Assembly: GCF_014873945.1 (NCBI RefSeq) | Contig: NZ_JADBEC010000001.1 | Span: 3,737,001 to 3,801,000, forward strand | Length of the DNA stretch: 64,000 nucleotides | Direction: 5' to 3' | DNA from: Rhizobium viscosum | GTDB lineage: Bacteria; Pseudomonadota; Alphaproteobacteria; Rhizobiales; Rhizobiaceae | Shown: positions 34,364 to 43,830 of the stretch, piece after piece | Position numbering within the stretch: position 1 is the stretch's first letter | Layout of the letters: each line of letters begins with the position of its first letter | Position numbers and translations under genes: made by a program | The notes under the pieces: generated by a model | The model's database searches: none | The model's input: only the letters and a program-made list of their open reading frames with translations | Told to the model about the DNA's origin: nothing

Positions 34364-34546
34364 TCAGGATGAAACGACGGGTAGGCCAGCCCGCGTCTTC
34401 TGGCGCTGGCGGCGTTCGTCCTGCCTGGTTTCGCGCTGTCTCAAGCGCAGCCGCTTGCGAACATCCTGAAGCTTTTCGGCATCGGAGGCTTTTTCGGGCT
34501 GCGGCGCGCGGAAGAGATTCTCCGCTGCACGCTTGTCGGTAGTCAT
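34364..34546 (-). CDS. Small basic hypothetical protein (60 aa)
   Basis: Begins MTTDKRAAENLFRAPQPEKA after AGAGGA. The second half is almost entirely charged (KRLRLRQRETRQDERRQRQK), so it is probably unstructured or nucleic-acid binding. No family recognised. Confidence 0.55.
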   Translation of the reverse strand: MTTDKRAAENLFRAPQPEKASDAEKLQDVRKRLRLRQRETRQDERRQRQKTRAGLPVVSS

Positions 34547-34573
34547 ATTGCTATCCTCTCGGACGATGGGCGG

Positions 34574-34591
34574 GACGGCCGAAAGGCCGTC
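34574..34591. terminator. Perfect 7-bp hairpin with tetraloop
   Basis: GACGGCC and GGCCGTC enclose GAAA. It lies just downstream of the 46-aa gene on the minus strand. No T-run follows, so terminator function is uncertain. Confidence 0.4.
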
Positions 34592-34606
34592 GCGCCGGGG
34601 CGGGCG

Positions 34607-34747
34607 CTATTTCTTCTTGTCGCTGCCCGTGTGGCTGCTTGCCATCTTGACCTGCGTGCCGGGTGCGGCAGCAGGTGTCGCTGAGGCAGAGCGGTCTTTC
34701 TTCGGTTTGCGGGTTTCTTTGTTGCTGCGCACTTGGCCCTTGGCCAT
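34607..34747 (-). CDS. Small basic protein (46 aa)
   Basis: Begins MAKGQVRSNKETRKPKKDRS with a perfect AGGAGG site. Very basic at the N-terminus, then Ala/Pro-rich, ending GSDKKK. Short proteins of this pattern recur in rhizobia; function unknown. Confidence 0.7.
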   Translation of the reverse strand: MAKGQVRSNKETRKPKKDRSASATPAAAPGTQVKMASSHTGSDKKK

Positions 34748-34825
34748 GGTTTCCTCCTGGTGTGGTGATGCGGGACAGATCAGGTATTGCGGCCTGCCGC
34801 CGGCTGGCCGGCGGTCGCCGGGGTA

Positions 34826-35122
34826 TCAAAGGGGCAGGGGTCCGATGCCCGAACGCTTGTCCAGAGAGGCTGCCAATGTGGAAAGACGCAACTGCCCCAG
34901 GGAATGTATGTGCCGAGTGTTTGTTCCCCGGCCGGCCCGCGGCCCATGGCTGAAATCGGGAAAAGCGGCGAAACTTCCGACAGCTTCGAAACGATCACGC
35001 TGCTGCCGGGCGGCGTCTTCGGCACGATTGAGAATGCCGAGCGCCACATTCTCGCGGTAGGCGAATGCGCCGGTTCGGATGAGATTGCGCGACAGACTTG
35101 ACGGATAAAAGTCGGAAGACAT
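34826..35122 (-). CDS. Small hypothetical protein (98 aa)
   Basis: Begins MSSDFYPSSLSRNLIRTGAF after AAAGGAGGG. The first half (AFAYRENVALGILNRAEDAA) looks protein-like; the C-terminus is low-complexity. A rightward open frame covers almost the same bases, but lacks an equal ribosome site, so the leftward reading is preferred. Confidence 0.5.
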   Translation of the reverse strand: MSSDFYPSSLSRNLIRTGAFAYRENVALGILNRAEDAARQQRDRFEAVGSFAAFPDFSHGPRAGRGTNTRHIHSLGQLRLSTLAASLDKRSGIGPLPL

Positions 35123-35282
35123 CGCGCCCTCCTTTCGTTGGGGCCAGGGCTAACGCCCGAACCGGCAGCGCCCTTGAAGTGGCTGCCAGAGACTGAATCT
35201 TGCGCTTATTCGGTGTGCTGCGCAAGGCGTTTCTCGGAGAAGACAGTGGCCGGGGGTAAGGCGCTTCTTTTCGTGTTGGCAA

Positions 35283-36041
35283 CTAGGATTTTCGCTTCAG
35301 TCGAGATGCCAGATAATCGGCTGCGCTCTGGTGAGCTGCGCGCGCCTGTGACGCTCCCGATTTCAAAAAGAAGTCGTGTGCGCCATTCTTGTAAACATCG
35401 AGACTTGCCTGGCCGCCGAGCCTTTGCGCCCTTCGTAGCAGTTCCTGCCCAACAGACAGGGGAAAGGTCTGATCGGCCTCTCCCCAGATCAAATGCAAGG
35501 GTGGCAATGCGCGTATCGGCTGCGAATACCCCTGCGGAAAGCCTCCATCGACAAGGACGAGCGCATTGATATCTGCGCTATCGGCAGCTGCCGAGGCGGC
35601 GATCTGCGCTCCAAGCGATATGCCGACCAGACCGACCTTGCCGGCATGATCGGGCAGAACATTGACGTAGGAAACCACACCACGAACTGCGGCTGTCCAA
35701 TCCAGTTGCCGCGTCGCATAGTAGCGGATGCGGGCTTGCGCATTTCCAGCTTTAACAATCGAAGTGAGATCGGTCGGCGAAAGTATGTGGACATAATAGG
35801 CATCCAACCCAGCCGCATTGAAGGTTTGCACCATCTCCCGATAGGCGGCGGCGCCAAATCCCTTGCTGCCGCTCAAAATCAGCACCGCGGGGTGGGAGCC
35901 GCTTTCGCCGCTCGGGAAACTCTCGACCAGGATTTCACCGCCGGCCGTCTGAACGGTGAAATGCCGGCGATCCGAAGCTTCGGCCTTCTGAAGCAAGATA
36001 ATCGGGAATATCACGAAAATGACGACCAAGAATATACGCAT
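35283..36041 (-). CDS. Alpha/beta hydrolase (dienelactone hydrolase-like), exported or membrane-anchored
   Basis: A 252-residue hydrolase starting with a hydrophobic signal (MRIFLVVIFVIFPIILL). The nucleophile elbow is GISLGAQ (Ser), the acid lies near WGEADQTFP and the His in NGAHDFF, so the triad is complete. The N-terminal signal suggests a periplasmic enzyme. Base composition is somewhat lower in GC than its neighbours. Substrate unknown. Confidence 0.85.
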   Translation of the reverse strand: MRIFLVVIFVIFPIILLQKAEASDRRHFTVQTAGGEILVESFPSGESGSHPAVLILSGSKGFGAAAYREMVQTFNAAGLDAYYVHILSPTDLTSIVKAGNAQARIRYYATRQLDWTAAVRGVVSYVNVLPDHAGKVGLVGISLGAQIAASAAADSADINALVLVDGGFPQGYSQPIRALPPLHLIWGEADQTFPLSVGQELLRRAQRLGGQASLDVYKNGAHDFFLKSGASQARAAHQSAADYLASRLKRKS

Positions 36042-36149
36042 GAAATGCCTTCGTTATCTTCGCCAATATCCCGATTGTTAGCGGTAAGATTTTACGGCGT
36101 CCACCAATTGCAGACATGCGCCTTCAGAGGTGTCCTGTGGTCGTGACAT

Positions 36150-36176
36150 CCCCGGCCACTGACATAATGGCCGGGG
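36150..36176. terminator. Hairpin between convergent-side ends
   Basis: CCCCGGCCA and TGGCCGGGG form a perfect 9-bp stem with a 9-base loop, followed on the plus strand by CTTTCTT. It lies just past the stop of the leftward NADP oxidoreductase gene. Confidence 0.55.
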
Positions 36177-36194
36177 CTTTCTTCGAGGCCGGGT

Positions 36195-36794
36195 TCAGCC
36201 GAACTTGACGAGGTTGAGGGCCGGCAGCGGGCCGCCGGGGAATTGCGTCAGGCTGGCGCCGATCTTGAGCGGGCCGAGGTCGATGCCGGCAAAGCCGAGG
36301 CGCGTGATGATTTCAGCGACTTCCGCCTTCGCCTTGATATCATCGCCCGAGTAGAAGAGCACGCGGTTGCCGCCCTCGGCTTTGGGATCAGCGGAAACGA
36401 GATTGGCGAAGAGGTGGTTGAAGGCCTTCACCAGGCGGGCGCCGGGCACCAGATCGGCGACGATTTCGCTGGAGAGGCGGCCGTTCAGTTCGGCCGGCTT
36501 GAAGAGCGGCGCCTCGATCGGGTTATTGGCATCGATGACGATGCGGCCGGCCCAATCCGGCAGGCCGGAGAGCGCTGCCGGCAGCTTCGACCAGGGCACG
36601 GCGATGAGGACGATATCTGCCTTTGCCGCCTCTTCGATGGTGCCGGCGGTGATGTGGGGGGCGAGTTCGGCGGTGAGCTCGGCAAGGGTTTGCGGGCCGT
36701 GGCTGTTGGCGATGGTGGCGGAAATACCGTTGCGCGAGAGAGCGCGGGCGAAGGCGGAGCCGATATTGCCGGCGCCGATGATGCCGATGGACAT
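36195..36794 (-). CDS. NADPH-dependent F420-reductase-like oxidoreductase
   Basis: A 199-residue protein with an N-terminal Rossmann motif GIIGAGNIGSAFARAL, followed by ADIVLIAVPWSKLPAAL and VIDANNPIEAP, typical of the NADP oxidoreductase/coenzyme F420-dependent family. Rhizobia do not make F420, so NADPH-linked chemistry on another acceptor is likely. It is divergent from a LysR regulator gene across 121 bp, so this gene is the regulator's probable target. Confidence 0.88.
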   Translation of the reverse strand: MSIGIIGAGNIGSAFARALSRNGISATIANSHGPQTLAELTAELAPHITAGTIEEAAKADIVLIAVPWSKLPAALSGLPDWAGRIVIDANNPIEAPLFKPAELNGRLSSEIVADLVPGARLVKAFNHLFANLVSADPKAEGGNRVLFYSGDDIKAKAEVAEIITRLGFAGIDLGPLKIGASLTQFPGGPLPALNLVKFG

Positions 36795-36915
36795 GGCAAA
36801 TTCCTTTCTGCATGTCGTGTTCGTTACGATGGAGCCAATATCGCGCTGCCATTCCCCTTTGATTAGACGGTAGTGGGTGGTATCAGTTTCAAGTCATTGT
36901 TGAAGGTGATGAACG

Positions 36916-37845
36916 ATGGAAAGCCTGGCTAACCTGGAATCCTTCGTGCGCAGTGCCGAGCTTGGCGGCTTTTCGGCGGCGGCGAGACGCCTCGGCCTGA
37001 CGCCTGCCGCCGTCAGCCGCAATGTGGCGGCACTCGAAGCCAATCTGAAGCTCCGGCTCTTTCACCGCAGCACCCGCAGCCTGACGCTGACGGAGGCGGG
37101 TGAGCGCTTTCTTATCTCCATGCGCGACCATCTCGAGGGGCTGCAGGGGGCGATTGCCGAAATCTCCAACGAGCATGCGGAGCCGGGAGGTGTGCTGAAG
37201 GTCAGCCTGCCGCCGGGTTTAGGCACGGGCTATATCCTGCCGATGCTGCCTGATTTCATGAAACGCTATCCGCAGGTGCAGCCGGAATGGATGTTCGAGA
37301 ACCGGCAGGTGGATCTGATCGGCGAGGGTTACGATGCGGCAATCGGGGGCGGCTTCGAGCTTGCCTCGGGCGTGATGGCGCGGCCTCTTGCGCCGGCCCA
37401 TCTCGTGGCCGTGGCATCACCTGCCTATATGCAGGGCCGCGTGCCGCCGGTCGATCCGGCCGGGCTTGCGGGGCTCGACGGCATCGTCATGAAATCGATC
37501 AATACCGGGCGCATTCCGCTGCGGCAGATGCGTAACGCCGCGGGAGAGGAGCAGCCTGTCGATCTCACGCCAAGGATCGTCGTCAACGACCCTGCCGCCA
37601 TGCGGGGTGCCGCCCTTCTCGGGCTCGGCGTCACACTGCTCTCCAAGCCCGATGCGCTTGCCTATCTCGACAGCGGCGAACTGATCCGGCTCGTGCCCTC
37701 CTGGTATGTCGATATAGGGCCGATCTCGATCTATTACGCCAACAGGACGCTGCTGCCGCTCAAGACGCGGGTGTTCGTCGATTTCGTCGTCGAGGCTTTT
37801 CAGCGTCAGCGGCTGGCCGAACGCTTTGCCGGCAGTATCGGTTGA
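36916..37845 (+). CDS. LysR-family transcriptional regulator
   Basis: A 309-residue LTTR. The N-terminal winged helix is complete (SAELGGFSAAARRLGLTPAA, then RLFHRSTRSLTLTEAG), and the effector domain follows (VSLPPGLGTGYILPMLPDF...). It is divergent from the F420-reductase-like gene and probably controls it. Its 3' end overlaps the convergent 104-aa gene by about 40 bp. Confidence 0.93.
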   Translation: MESLANLESFVRSAELGGFSAAARRLGLTPAAVSRNVAALEANLKLRLFHRSTRSLTLTEAGERFLISMRDHLEGLQGAIAEISNEHAEPGGVLKVSLPPGLGTGYILPMLPDFMKRYPQVQPEWMFENRQVDLIGEGYDAAIGGGFELASGVMARPLAPAHLVAVASPAYMQGRVPPVDPAGLAGLDGIVMKSINTGRIPLRQMRNAAGEEQPVDLTPRIVVNDPAAMRGAALLGLGVTLLSKPDALAYLDSGELIRLVPSWYVDIGPISIYYANRTLLPLKTRVFVDFVVEAFQRQRLAERFAGSIG

Positions 37846-38120
37846 CCCTGCCTGTCGGGCCGGTAGCCGAGCACGAAGGCGATGATCTTCGCGGAGGACA
37901 TTTCACAGGGTTTCAGCGTGCTGCCGCTTTGCTCCAGGAGGTAGAGATTGAAGCTGACGATATCGTTGCCGGCGAGATCCTCGGCATAGAGCCAAATCCG
38001 CTTGCCATCGGGCGAGCGCTTGACGGTGGCGCCCCAGCGGCCCGCCTCGAAATCGCCTTCGCTGTAGCCCTCCGGGATGCGGGCAAGGGCACGGGTGAAA
38101 TCGTCATCTGCTGATCGCAT
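37806..38120 (-). CDS. Hypothetical protein (104 aa), 3' end overlapping LysR gene
   Basis: Begins MRSADDDFTRALARIPEGYS. A compact beta-rich protein (GRWGATVKRSPDGKRIWLYA, SFNLYLLEQSG) with good codon use. No named family is recalled. The last 13 codons are antisense to the LysR gene. Confidence 0.65.
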   Translation of the reverse strand: MRSADDDFTRALARIPEGYSEGDFEAGRWGATVKRSPDGKRIWLYAEDLAGNDIVSFNLYLLEQSGSTLKPCEMSSAKIIAFVLGYRPDRQGQPILPAKRSASR

Positions 38121-38198
38121 GGGTGCTTCTCGTGAGGCGAGGGTTGCACCTCAGATGGCGGGCCGGGCGCGACTTCGCAAGGCCGGCCAACGCTTCCC

Positions 38199-39425
38199 TC
38201 AATGCCCCGTCAGCACCAGCGTCTGCACCGGCAGCAGCATCGCCTGCATGCGCAGGATCATGGCGTGCACCACGCCGACCGTATCGATGACATGCAGGCC
38301 GATCGATTTGAAAGTGCCGATATTGGGGTCGGCGAGCGCATCGTGGTTGCTGGTATAGGCATTGGCGATGCAGCTGCCGCCGGGGGGCACGCCGTCCAGG
38401 CCGCCGGGGAAGAGGGGCTGCAGGAAGACGGTCAGTGTGCCGGGCTGTGCCAGTTGCGTAACGTCGACGAGCTGGTCGGTCGGACGCAGCTGGCCGGCGG
38501 CGATCACGTCCTGCACCTCTGTCACCACCAGCGGGATGATGGTGAAGGGTTTGCCGACGCAGGTGGCTTCGGCCACCATGCCGGGCTTCATGACCTGCGC
38601 CTCGATCTGTCCGAAGCCGGCAATCAGCGTGCCTCGGCCGGCCGCTTCAGGCACCAGGATGCCGGCCGGGCGCAGCATGGTGTTCAGCACATCGCCCTTG
38701 CGCAGCGTGAACTGCTGGACGGTGCCGGAGACGCCGGCCTTGACGACCGTTTTGTCCAATTCCACCTGTGCAGCGGCGAGGGCGGCCTCGGCACTGGCCT
38801 TCTTCGCGGGAAGGAGCACCTTGAGCTTGGTCTGCAGCGTCTCCTTGTTGGCATAGGCGGCGCTGACCATGCCGCGCTGGCTTTCGACGGTATTGGTGAG
38901 CCGGTCCACCTCGCGGCGGGCAACCGCATCGTTCTTCAAAAGCTGGGTCTTCATCTGCAATTCGTCGATCGAGACCTGCAGCGCGCCTTCGGCCTGCCGG
39001 ATCACGCCGTCGGCGCTGGCAAGCTCGCTCTCGGCCACCCTGGTCTCAGCCTCGACCTCGGCAATCTGCTTATGCGCCACATCGAGGGCCGCCTTCTGGG
39101 CGGAATCGTCGAGCCGGAAGAGCGGCGCGCCGGCCTCAACCTTCTGGTTGATGCCGACATAGACTTCGTCGACCCGGCCAATGGTTTCCGGTAGGATGGT
39201 GACGGTGCGGAAGATGGCGGTGACGCTCTTCGTCGCGGGGTGGAAGTAGAAGATCATCGTGATCAGCGAGATGGTCAGTACGAGGCAGGCGGTAATGCCC
39301 CAGCGCAGTTCGTACCACATGCTGTAAAGCGTGATCTCGCGGCCGATGCGCTTGTCCTGGACATAGCGCCGGTAGAGATAATCAGGGAGGATGGTCAACA
39401 TCGAGCAGAGCATCAGTTCGAGCAT
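38199..39425 (-). CDS. HlyD-family membrane fusion protein
   Basis: A 408-residue protein with an N-terminal TM segment (about 43-62), biotinyl-lipoyl-like halves (VDEVYVGINQKVEAGAPLFR and VVKAGVSGTVQQFTLRKGDV) flanking a long coiled coil (about 115-235). It would span the periplasm as adaptor of an efflux system; no pump or outer-membrane channel gene is adjacent. It starts two bases after the stop of the upstream membrane protein gene, so the pair form an operon. Confidence 0.85.
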   Translation of the reverse strand: MLELMLCSMLTILPDYLYRRYVQDKRIGREITLYSMWYELRWGITACLVLTISLITMIFYFHPATKSVTAIFRTVTILPETIGRVDEVYVGINQKVEAGAPLFRLDDSAQKAALDVAHKQIAEVEAETRVAESELASADGVIRQAEGALQVSIDELQMKTQLLKNDAVARREVDRLTNTVESQRGMVSAAYANKETLQTKLKVLLPAKKASAEAALAAAQVELDKTVVKAGVSGTVQQFTLRKGDVLNTMLRPAGILVPEAAGRGTLIAGFGQIEAQVMKPGMVAEATCVGKPFTIIPLVVTEVQDVIAAGQLRPTDQLVDVTQLAQPGTLTVFLQPLFPGGLDGVPPGGSCIANAYTSNHDALADPNIGTFKSIGLHVIDTVGVVHAMILRMQAMLLPVQTLVLTGH

Positions 39426-39427
39426 GG

Positions 39428-40144
39428 TCAGATACTCCCTTCGTGCGGGCCGGTCTTTATCGCATTTTGGGCGGGGTGTTGTGCGTTCGTTTGGCCGGGC
39501 GGCTGCGGACGGGAGGCGGCTGGCACGGGGGCAATCGGGGCGCCTGCGATCGGGGTTTTGGCGATTGGGGCTGCAGCGATCGGGGCTGCGGTGGCTGGCG
39601 CGTGGTTGACTGAGGCGGGGGCGGGCGGCGCGTGGGCCGTCGGCGAATGGGCGACTGGCGCGCCGGCGCTGTCGACCTCAGCGGGATCGCGGTGGGCGAG
39701 CCTCGCCATCGACCGGGCGATCGAATAGAGCGGCGTCGAAAAATCTGGAATGCGGATGAAGGCGAGCAGCAGGCCGATGATCCAGTAGATGTGGTTGTGG
39801 GTGAAGAGCGAGATCAGCGCCAGAACGGCTACGATCTCCATCTGCACCTTATTCGTCTTGTGTGCGATGCGCTCGGGAACGGCATGGAGCTGGAAATAGA
39901 GGTTGCCGATGACGAGAACGACCGCCAGCAGAAACACGATGACGATGATGAAGAGAATGTCGGTCTCACCCGGCGCGGTGATGAAACCGGGCACATGGTC
40001 GGTGAGGGCGGCGTGATAGGGTTGGGTCGCTGCCTCATCCGCTGCGGCCGCGGTTTGAGCGGCCACGGAAACCGTTGCGGCCGTCGCGCCGATGGCGGTC
40101 CAGTAGTGGCTGCGCTGCCTTGCTGTCTTGCTAAGATTTCCCAT
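39428..40144 (-). CDS. Membrane protein partner of the HlyD-like gene
   Basis: A 238-residue protein: signal-like N-terminus (about 14-36, Ala-rich), TM segments near 64-84 and 101-130 (VAVLALISLFTHNHIYWIIG), and a C-terminal tail of Ala/Pro repeats (about 158-230, e.g. AAPIAAAPIAKTPIAGAPIA) that is probably disordered. Immediately followed by the HlyD-like gene. Two-gene units with an HlyD-like protein and a short membrane partner are common in proteobacteria; function unknown. Confidence 0.7.
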   Translation of the reverse strand: MGNLSKTARQRSHYWTAIGATAATVSVAAQTAAAADEAATQPYHAALTDHVPGFITAPGETDILFIIVIVFLLAVVLVIGNLYFQLHAVPERIAHKTNKVQMEIVAVLALISLFTHNHIYWIIGLLLAFIRIPDFSTPLYSIARSMARLAHRDPAEVDSAGAPVAHSPTAHAPPAPASVNHAPATAAPIAAAPIAKTPIAGAPIAPVPAASRPQPPGQTNAQHPAQNAIKTGPHEGSI

Positions 40145-40337
40145 GCCAGTGCTTCCCCCCGGACGGCATTTTAGTGTGGCCTGAAGTTTAAGCTTTTTGT
40201 GCGTAACGCGGAAGTACGCAACCGTAATTACTGTGTAAATTCGGGAGGCGGGCTGGCGCTACGAGGACGGGCAGGCGCAGATGACCGCTATCGGCATCAG
40301 GCGGATCAGATCAGGGGTGTGGCGCCGGATGAAGGGT

Positions 40338-41339
40338 TCAGTGAAGGTCTCTCCACGCTGCCGGGGTAAGCCCTTCCCATGCGCGGAAGGCCCGATAGAA
40401 CGAGCTCGTATCCTGAAAGCCAAGCAGAAACGCGATCTCGTCGATGCCGTTCTGCCCGTCGGACAGCAACTGGCGGCCGAGTTCGCGTCGCGCCTCGTCC
40501 AGCAGGCCGCGATAGCTCGTGCCCTGTTCGGTGATGCGGCGCTGCAGGGTGCGCTCGCTCATGCCCATTTCACGGGCCACTTCGGCAATATCAGGCTTTC
40601 CGCTGGCGATGCGGCGCTTGATCAGGATCTTCACCTGATCTGGCAGTGAAGATTGCGCTTCGATCTCGCCAAGCGATGCGGCAAGAGAGGGATCGAGGAT
40701 TGCAAGAAGTTCGGGATTATATCCGGCGAAAGGCAGGTCCAGATCGGCGCGATCCAGCACCAGCGCATTCTGCGCGCAGCCGGTTTGGATCGGGGCATCG
40801 AAATAGGATCGATGTGCCTCGGTCACGGGGCTGGTTCGGGTCATCTCGACCTGGATGGGCGTGAGATGCCGCCCCGTTCCCCGCCGCCCGAGTTCGAGGA
40901 TTGCCGCAAAGGTGACGTCGGCTGCCGCATCCGGTTCGGCGTCATCAGTATAAAGCCAGCGCACCGCGATCCGGCATTCTGTCCCCGTTTCGGCGGCCGT
41001 CAGTTCCTCAGGGGTGCAGAGCCGCTTGAACCGCGCCAGCCGGTGCAGCCCATCGCGGTAATCGCGAGCGAAGAAGGCCGACATCGTGGCGGGGGGATGA
41101 ACCGAAGTATCGGTCTCGACGGTCATGCGCAGGCCGATGGCGGGATCTTGCGAAAGCGTTTCGACCGCACGCCACAGCGCGAAATACTGCGCCGTCGTCA
41201 GCCATGTCTCCGGCGCAACATGCAGTGTCGCCGGAAGCCTTGCCTGACGCAGCAGAGCGGGAGCGGGCAGGCCCATACGTTCCGCCGCGCGCCAGAAGGC
41301 CTGCGGCAGCCTGCATCTGTCGCCAGCGTCCCTGGTCAT
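40338..41339 (-). CDS. AraC-family transcriptional regulator
   Basis: A 333-residue regulator with an N-terminal arabinose-binding-like domain (about 20-200) and a C-terminal AraC helix-turn-helix pair: IAEVAREMGMSERTLQRRIT and IDEIAFLLGFQDTSSFYRAF. The ATG at 41339 was chosen; the ORF extends 24 codons further without family support. It lies next to an SDR gene in the same direction, whose product may be its target. Confidence 0.9.
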   Translation of the reverse strand: MTRDAGDRCRLPQAFWRAAERMGLPAPALLRQARLPATLHVAPETWLTTAQYFALWRAVETLSQDPAIGLRMTVETDTSVHPPATMSAFFARDYRDGLHRLARFKRLCTPEELTAAETGTECRIAVRWLYTDDAEPDAAADVTFAAILELGRRGTGRHLTPIQVEMTRTSPVTEAHRSYFDAPIQTGCAQNALVLDRADLDLPFAGYNPELLAILDPSLAASLGEIEAQSSLPDQVKILIKRRIASGKPDIAEVAREMGMSERTLQRRITEQGTSYRGLLDEARRELGRQLLSDGQNGIDEIAFLLGFQDTSSFYRAFRAWEGLTPAAWRDLH

Positions 41340-41362
41340 CGTTGCATCCTCCGCCACGGCCT

Positions 41363-42190
41363 TCACATCTGGCTCTTGATCAGCCGATCGAAAGCACGGT
41401 CGCCCAGCCACTTGCGCACCCAGATCATGAGCTTTGCATATTTGCCCGCTGCGTAGCGGGTTTTCGGCCGGGCCGACAGGAGGGCATTGCCGACGACATC
41501 GGCGATGACCTTGGGATCGGTGCCCTGGCCCCGGCCATAGCTCCTGTCGATGGAGGCGGCCACGCTTTGCGCGAGCTTGCGGTAAGGGCCGGCGCCGGAT
41601 CGTTCCAGGATGCCTCGGGAAGCGGCGTCGCCAAAGCCTGTCTCGATAAGCCCCGGCTCGATGACGACGACGCGGATGCCGAAGGGTTCGAGCTCAAGCC
41701 GCAGGCTGTCGGACCAGCCTTCCAGCGCATGCTTGGTGGCGTGGTACCAGGCGCCCAGCACCGTATAGATCTTGCCGCCCATCGAGGTGATGTTGACGAT
41801 GGTGCCTGCGCCACGCGCGCGCATCGCCGGGAGCAGAAGCTGGGTCAGGCGCGCGGCGCCGAAGACGTTGACCTCGAACTGGTAGCGCGCCTCATCGAGC
41901 GGGATCTCTTCGACAGGGCCGTAGAGACCGAAGCCGGCATTGTTGACCAGCACATCGACGCCACCAGATTTTTCGGTGATGGCCCGGACAGCGGCAACGA
42001 TGTCCTCATCCTTCGAAATATCCATCCGCAGAGGGATTGCGCCAAGCGCCGCCAGATCGGCCATTTTCTCGACGCTGCGGGCGGCGGCATAGACCAGATA
42101 GCCGTCGGCGATCAGGCGCCCGGCGATGGTCTTTCCCATGCCGGATGACGCGCCGGTGACTAGGACCGAGGGTTGGGATTTGCTGTTCAT
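41363..42190 (-). CDS. SDR-family oxidoreductase
   Basis: A 275-residue SDR with TGASSGMGKTIAG (cofactor), VLVNNAGFGLYG and the catalytic YHATK. The C-terminal part (about 190-275) is longer than in the shortest classical SDRs. AAAGGTG precedes the ATG. It starts upstream of the AraC regulator gene with 23 bp between, so the two are probably co-transcribed. Confidence 0.9.
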   Translation of the reverse strand: MNSKSQPSVLVTGASSGMGKTIAGRLIADGYLVYAAARSVEKMADLAALGAIPLRMDISKDEDIVAAVRAITEKSGGVDVLVNNAGFGLYGPVEEIPLDEARYQFEVNVFGAARLTQLLLPAMRARGAGTIVNITSMGGKIYTVLGAWYHATKHALEGWSDSLRLELEPFGIRVVVIEPGLIETGFGDAASRGILERSGAGPYRKLAQSVAASIDRSYGRGQGTDPKVIADVVGNALLSARPKTRYAAGKYAKLMIWVRKWLGDRAFDRLIKSQM

Positions 42191-42351
42191 GACGCACCTT
42201 TTTGCTCTTGCATGGAACGTAAGGTAGCCTGCGCATCCTGCCAGTTCAGTTGCAGACGACGCCAGAGATAATGCGAAAGGCGCCAATCCTGAAGATCGAC
42301 CGCCAGCGGTCACGTTCGGACACATCCTCGGCAGTCAGCGAGCCAACACCA

Positions 42352-43167
42352 TCACCGTCCACCATCCTCCAGCGAATGGCGCATCCAGATATTCGGCTCC
42401 TCATAAAGGCCAAGCCCGCTCTCGCAATCGGCCATCAGCGGCGCCAGCCCGCCTTCCAGATGATAGAGCCCGCAAACGGGAAAGCGCAGCCCGCTCCATT
42501 CGCTCCATTGCGACAGCGGAGCCTCGACCCTCATCGAGCGCGGCGCGACTTTGACGAGGCTCGCGCCGAGCTGCCAATGTTTGCGCACCCAGGGATCGAA
42601 GGGCGCACCGGCCGGGGTCGTCCAGCCGATGTAATCCGCAAAGGAGGTCAGCGGATAGGCGGCCTTCTTCGTCGGGCGCACGGGGGCGACCAACGCTTGC
42701 AACCCGTGTCGTTTCGCACTGGCCTTCATGTTGCCGATCAGCCGCTCGGCGAGGTCAGAGCCGCGCATGGCGGGCGATACGATGATGGCGAGGGCTGAAA
42801 GCGCATTGGGTTTCTGGCCCGATGCAGAGGCCTCCACACCGCCGGCGAGAACGGCATCCCATCCGGCATCGGGCAGGGAGGCGTCATCCTCGGGATGAGG
42901 CCAGACGAAGGGGACGCTGTTCGATGTCGCAAGGACGCGTTCGTTTCCTTTGATGTCGATGCCCAGAGCAAGAAACTGATGGCGGCGCAGGCCCTTGGAA
43001 AACAGGCTGTCCCAGTGTTTTATGATGACCTCGTCACCGCCGATGAATTTCGGCCAAACGGCCGCACCGAGTTCGTCGAAGGCGGGAATGAGATCGGGTC
43101 GTTCCTCGGCGGAAACAAGGGTGACGATTTTGCCGGCGCCTTCCGCCACGATCAGATCTGCCGACAT
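42352..43167 (-). CDS. GNAT-like N-acetyltransferase
   Basis: A 271-residue protein starting MSADLIVAEGAGKIVTLVSA. ALSALAIIVSPAMRGSDLAE resembles the acetyl-CoA-binding motif of GNAT enzymes (V..-.RG.GLA), followed by LIGNMKASAKRHGLQALVAP. The C-terminal 80 residues are unusual for a GNAT. An upstream TTG two codons earlier was rejected. Substrate unknown. Confidence 0.65.
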   Translation of the reverse strand: MSADLIVAEGAGKIVTLVSAEERPDLIPAFDELGAAVWPKFIGGDEVIIKHWDSLFSKGLRRHQFLALGIDIKGNERVLATSNSVPFVWPHPEDDASLPDAGWDAVLAGGVEASASGQKPNALSALAIIVSPAMRGSDLAERLIGNMKASAKRHGLQALVAPVRPTKKAAYPLTSFADYIGWTTPAGAPFDPWVRKHWQLGASLVKVAPRSMRVEAPLSQWSEWSGLRFPVCGLYHLEGGLAPLMADCESGLGLYEEPNIWMRHSLEDGGR

Positions 43168-43263
43168 GTTCAAGGGCCTTGCGTTTTCTCGATGGTTGGA
43201 GTGAGCAACAGTGACTGGGCGGGGGTGCCAGATGGTGACTCCGATGCAGGCGCCCCGATCCTT

Positions 43264-43596
43264 TCAATTGGGGTTTATGAGGCGGAACTGTAATGCGAAA
43301 CCTGCATCTTCTATTGCAGCTCTTGCCTTCTCGAAAAAGAGTTGAGCTTGTTCACTCAACGGAAACTTCCCGCCGAGATCGACGACGATGCGACGCCCGA
43401 CCGCCTGTGGAAGCGTTCGGGATAGTTCGCCGCTTTCGATGAACCGCAGATAGGCATTGAGTTTGTCCTGAAGCGGCAGCAGGTGGCTGCTTTCATCATC
43501 GTCCCAAGGCAGATGATCCACTATGCTGAGCCAGAGGTCGCCCGTTGCATTGTCGACCGTGGCAAAATCGATGGTCTCTGTTTCGGTGATAGACAT
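43264..43596 (-). CDS. DUF6572 protein
   Basis: A 110-residue protein beginning MSITETETIDFATVDNATGD. IVDHLPWDDDESSHLLPLQD and KLNAYLRFIESGEL match the DUF6572 pattern; members are small soluble proteins sometimes found near toxin or immunity genes. No role known. An ATG seven codons upstream is an alternative. Confidence 0.8.
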   Translation of the reverse strand: MSITETETIDFATVDNATGDLWLSIVDHLPWDDDESSHLLPLQDKLNAYLRFIESGELSRTLPQAVGRRIVVDLGGKFPLSEQAQLFFEKARAAIEDAGFALQFRLINPN

Positions 43597-43830
43597 TGCC
43601 GTTGCCGTGCCCGCCAAGATAATTCGAGAGCATGGCTCCGATGCGGCTATCTACGATGTCGGCCCGATGTTCGCAATCGACGGCAACTGACTTCGCCGCG
43701 AGGTGTGGTCAAGAGAGCGCCTGGCTCCGGCCGAAGGCGTTTCGCAAGGTCACCGGAGGAATTCGGCCCCCAACCCAGCGCTCTCTTGATGGGATGATGA
43801 TGGCAGGCAATGGTTGAGGGCGTGTCCTGA

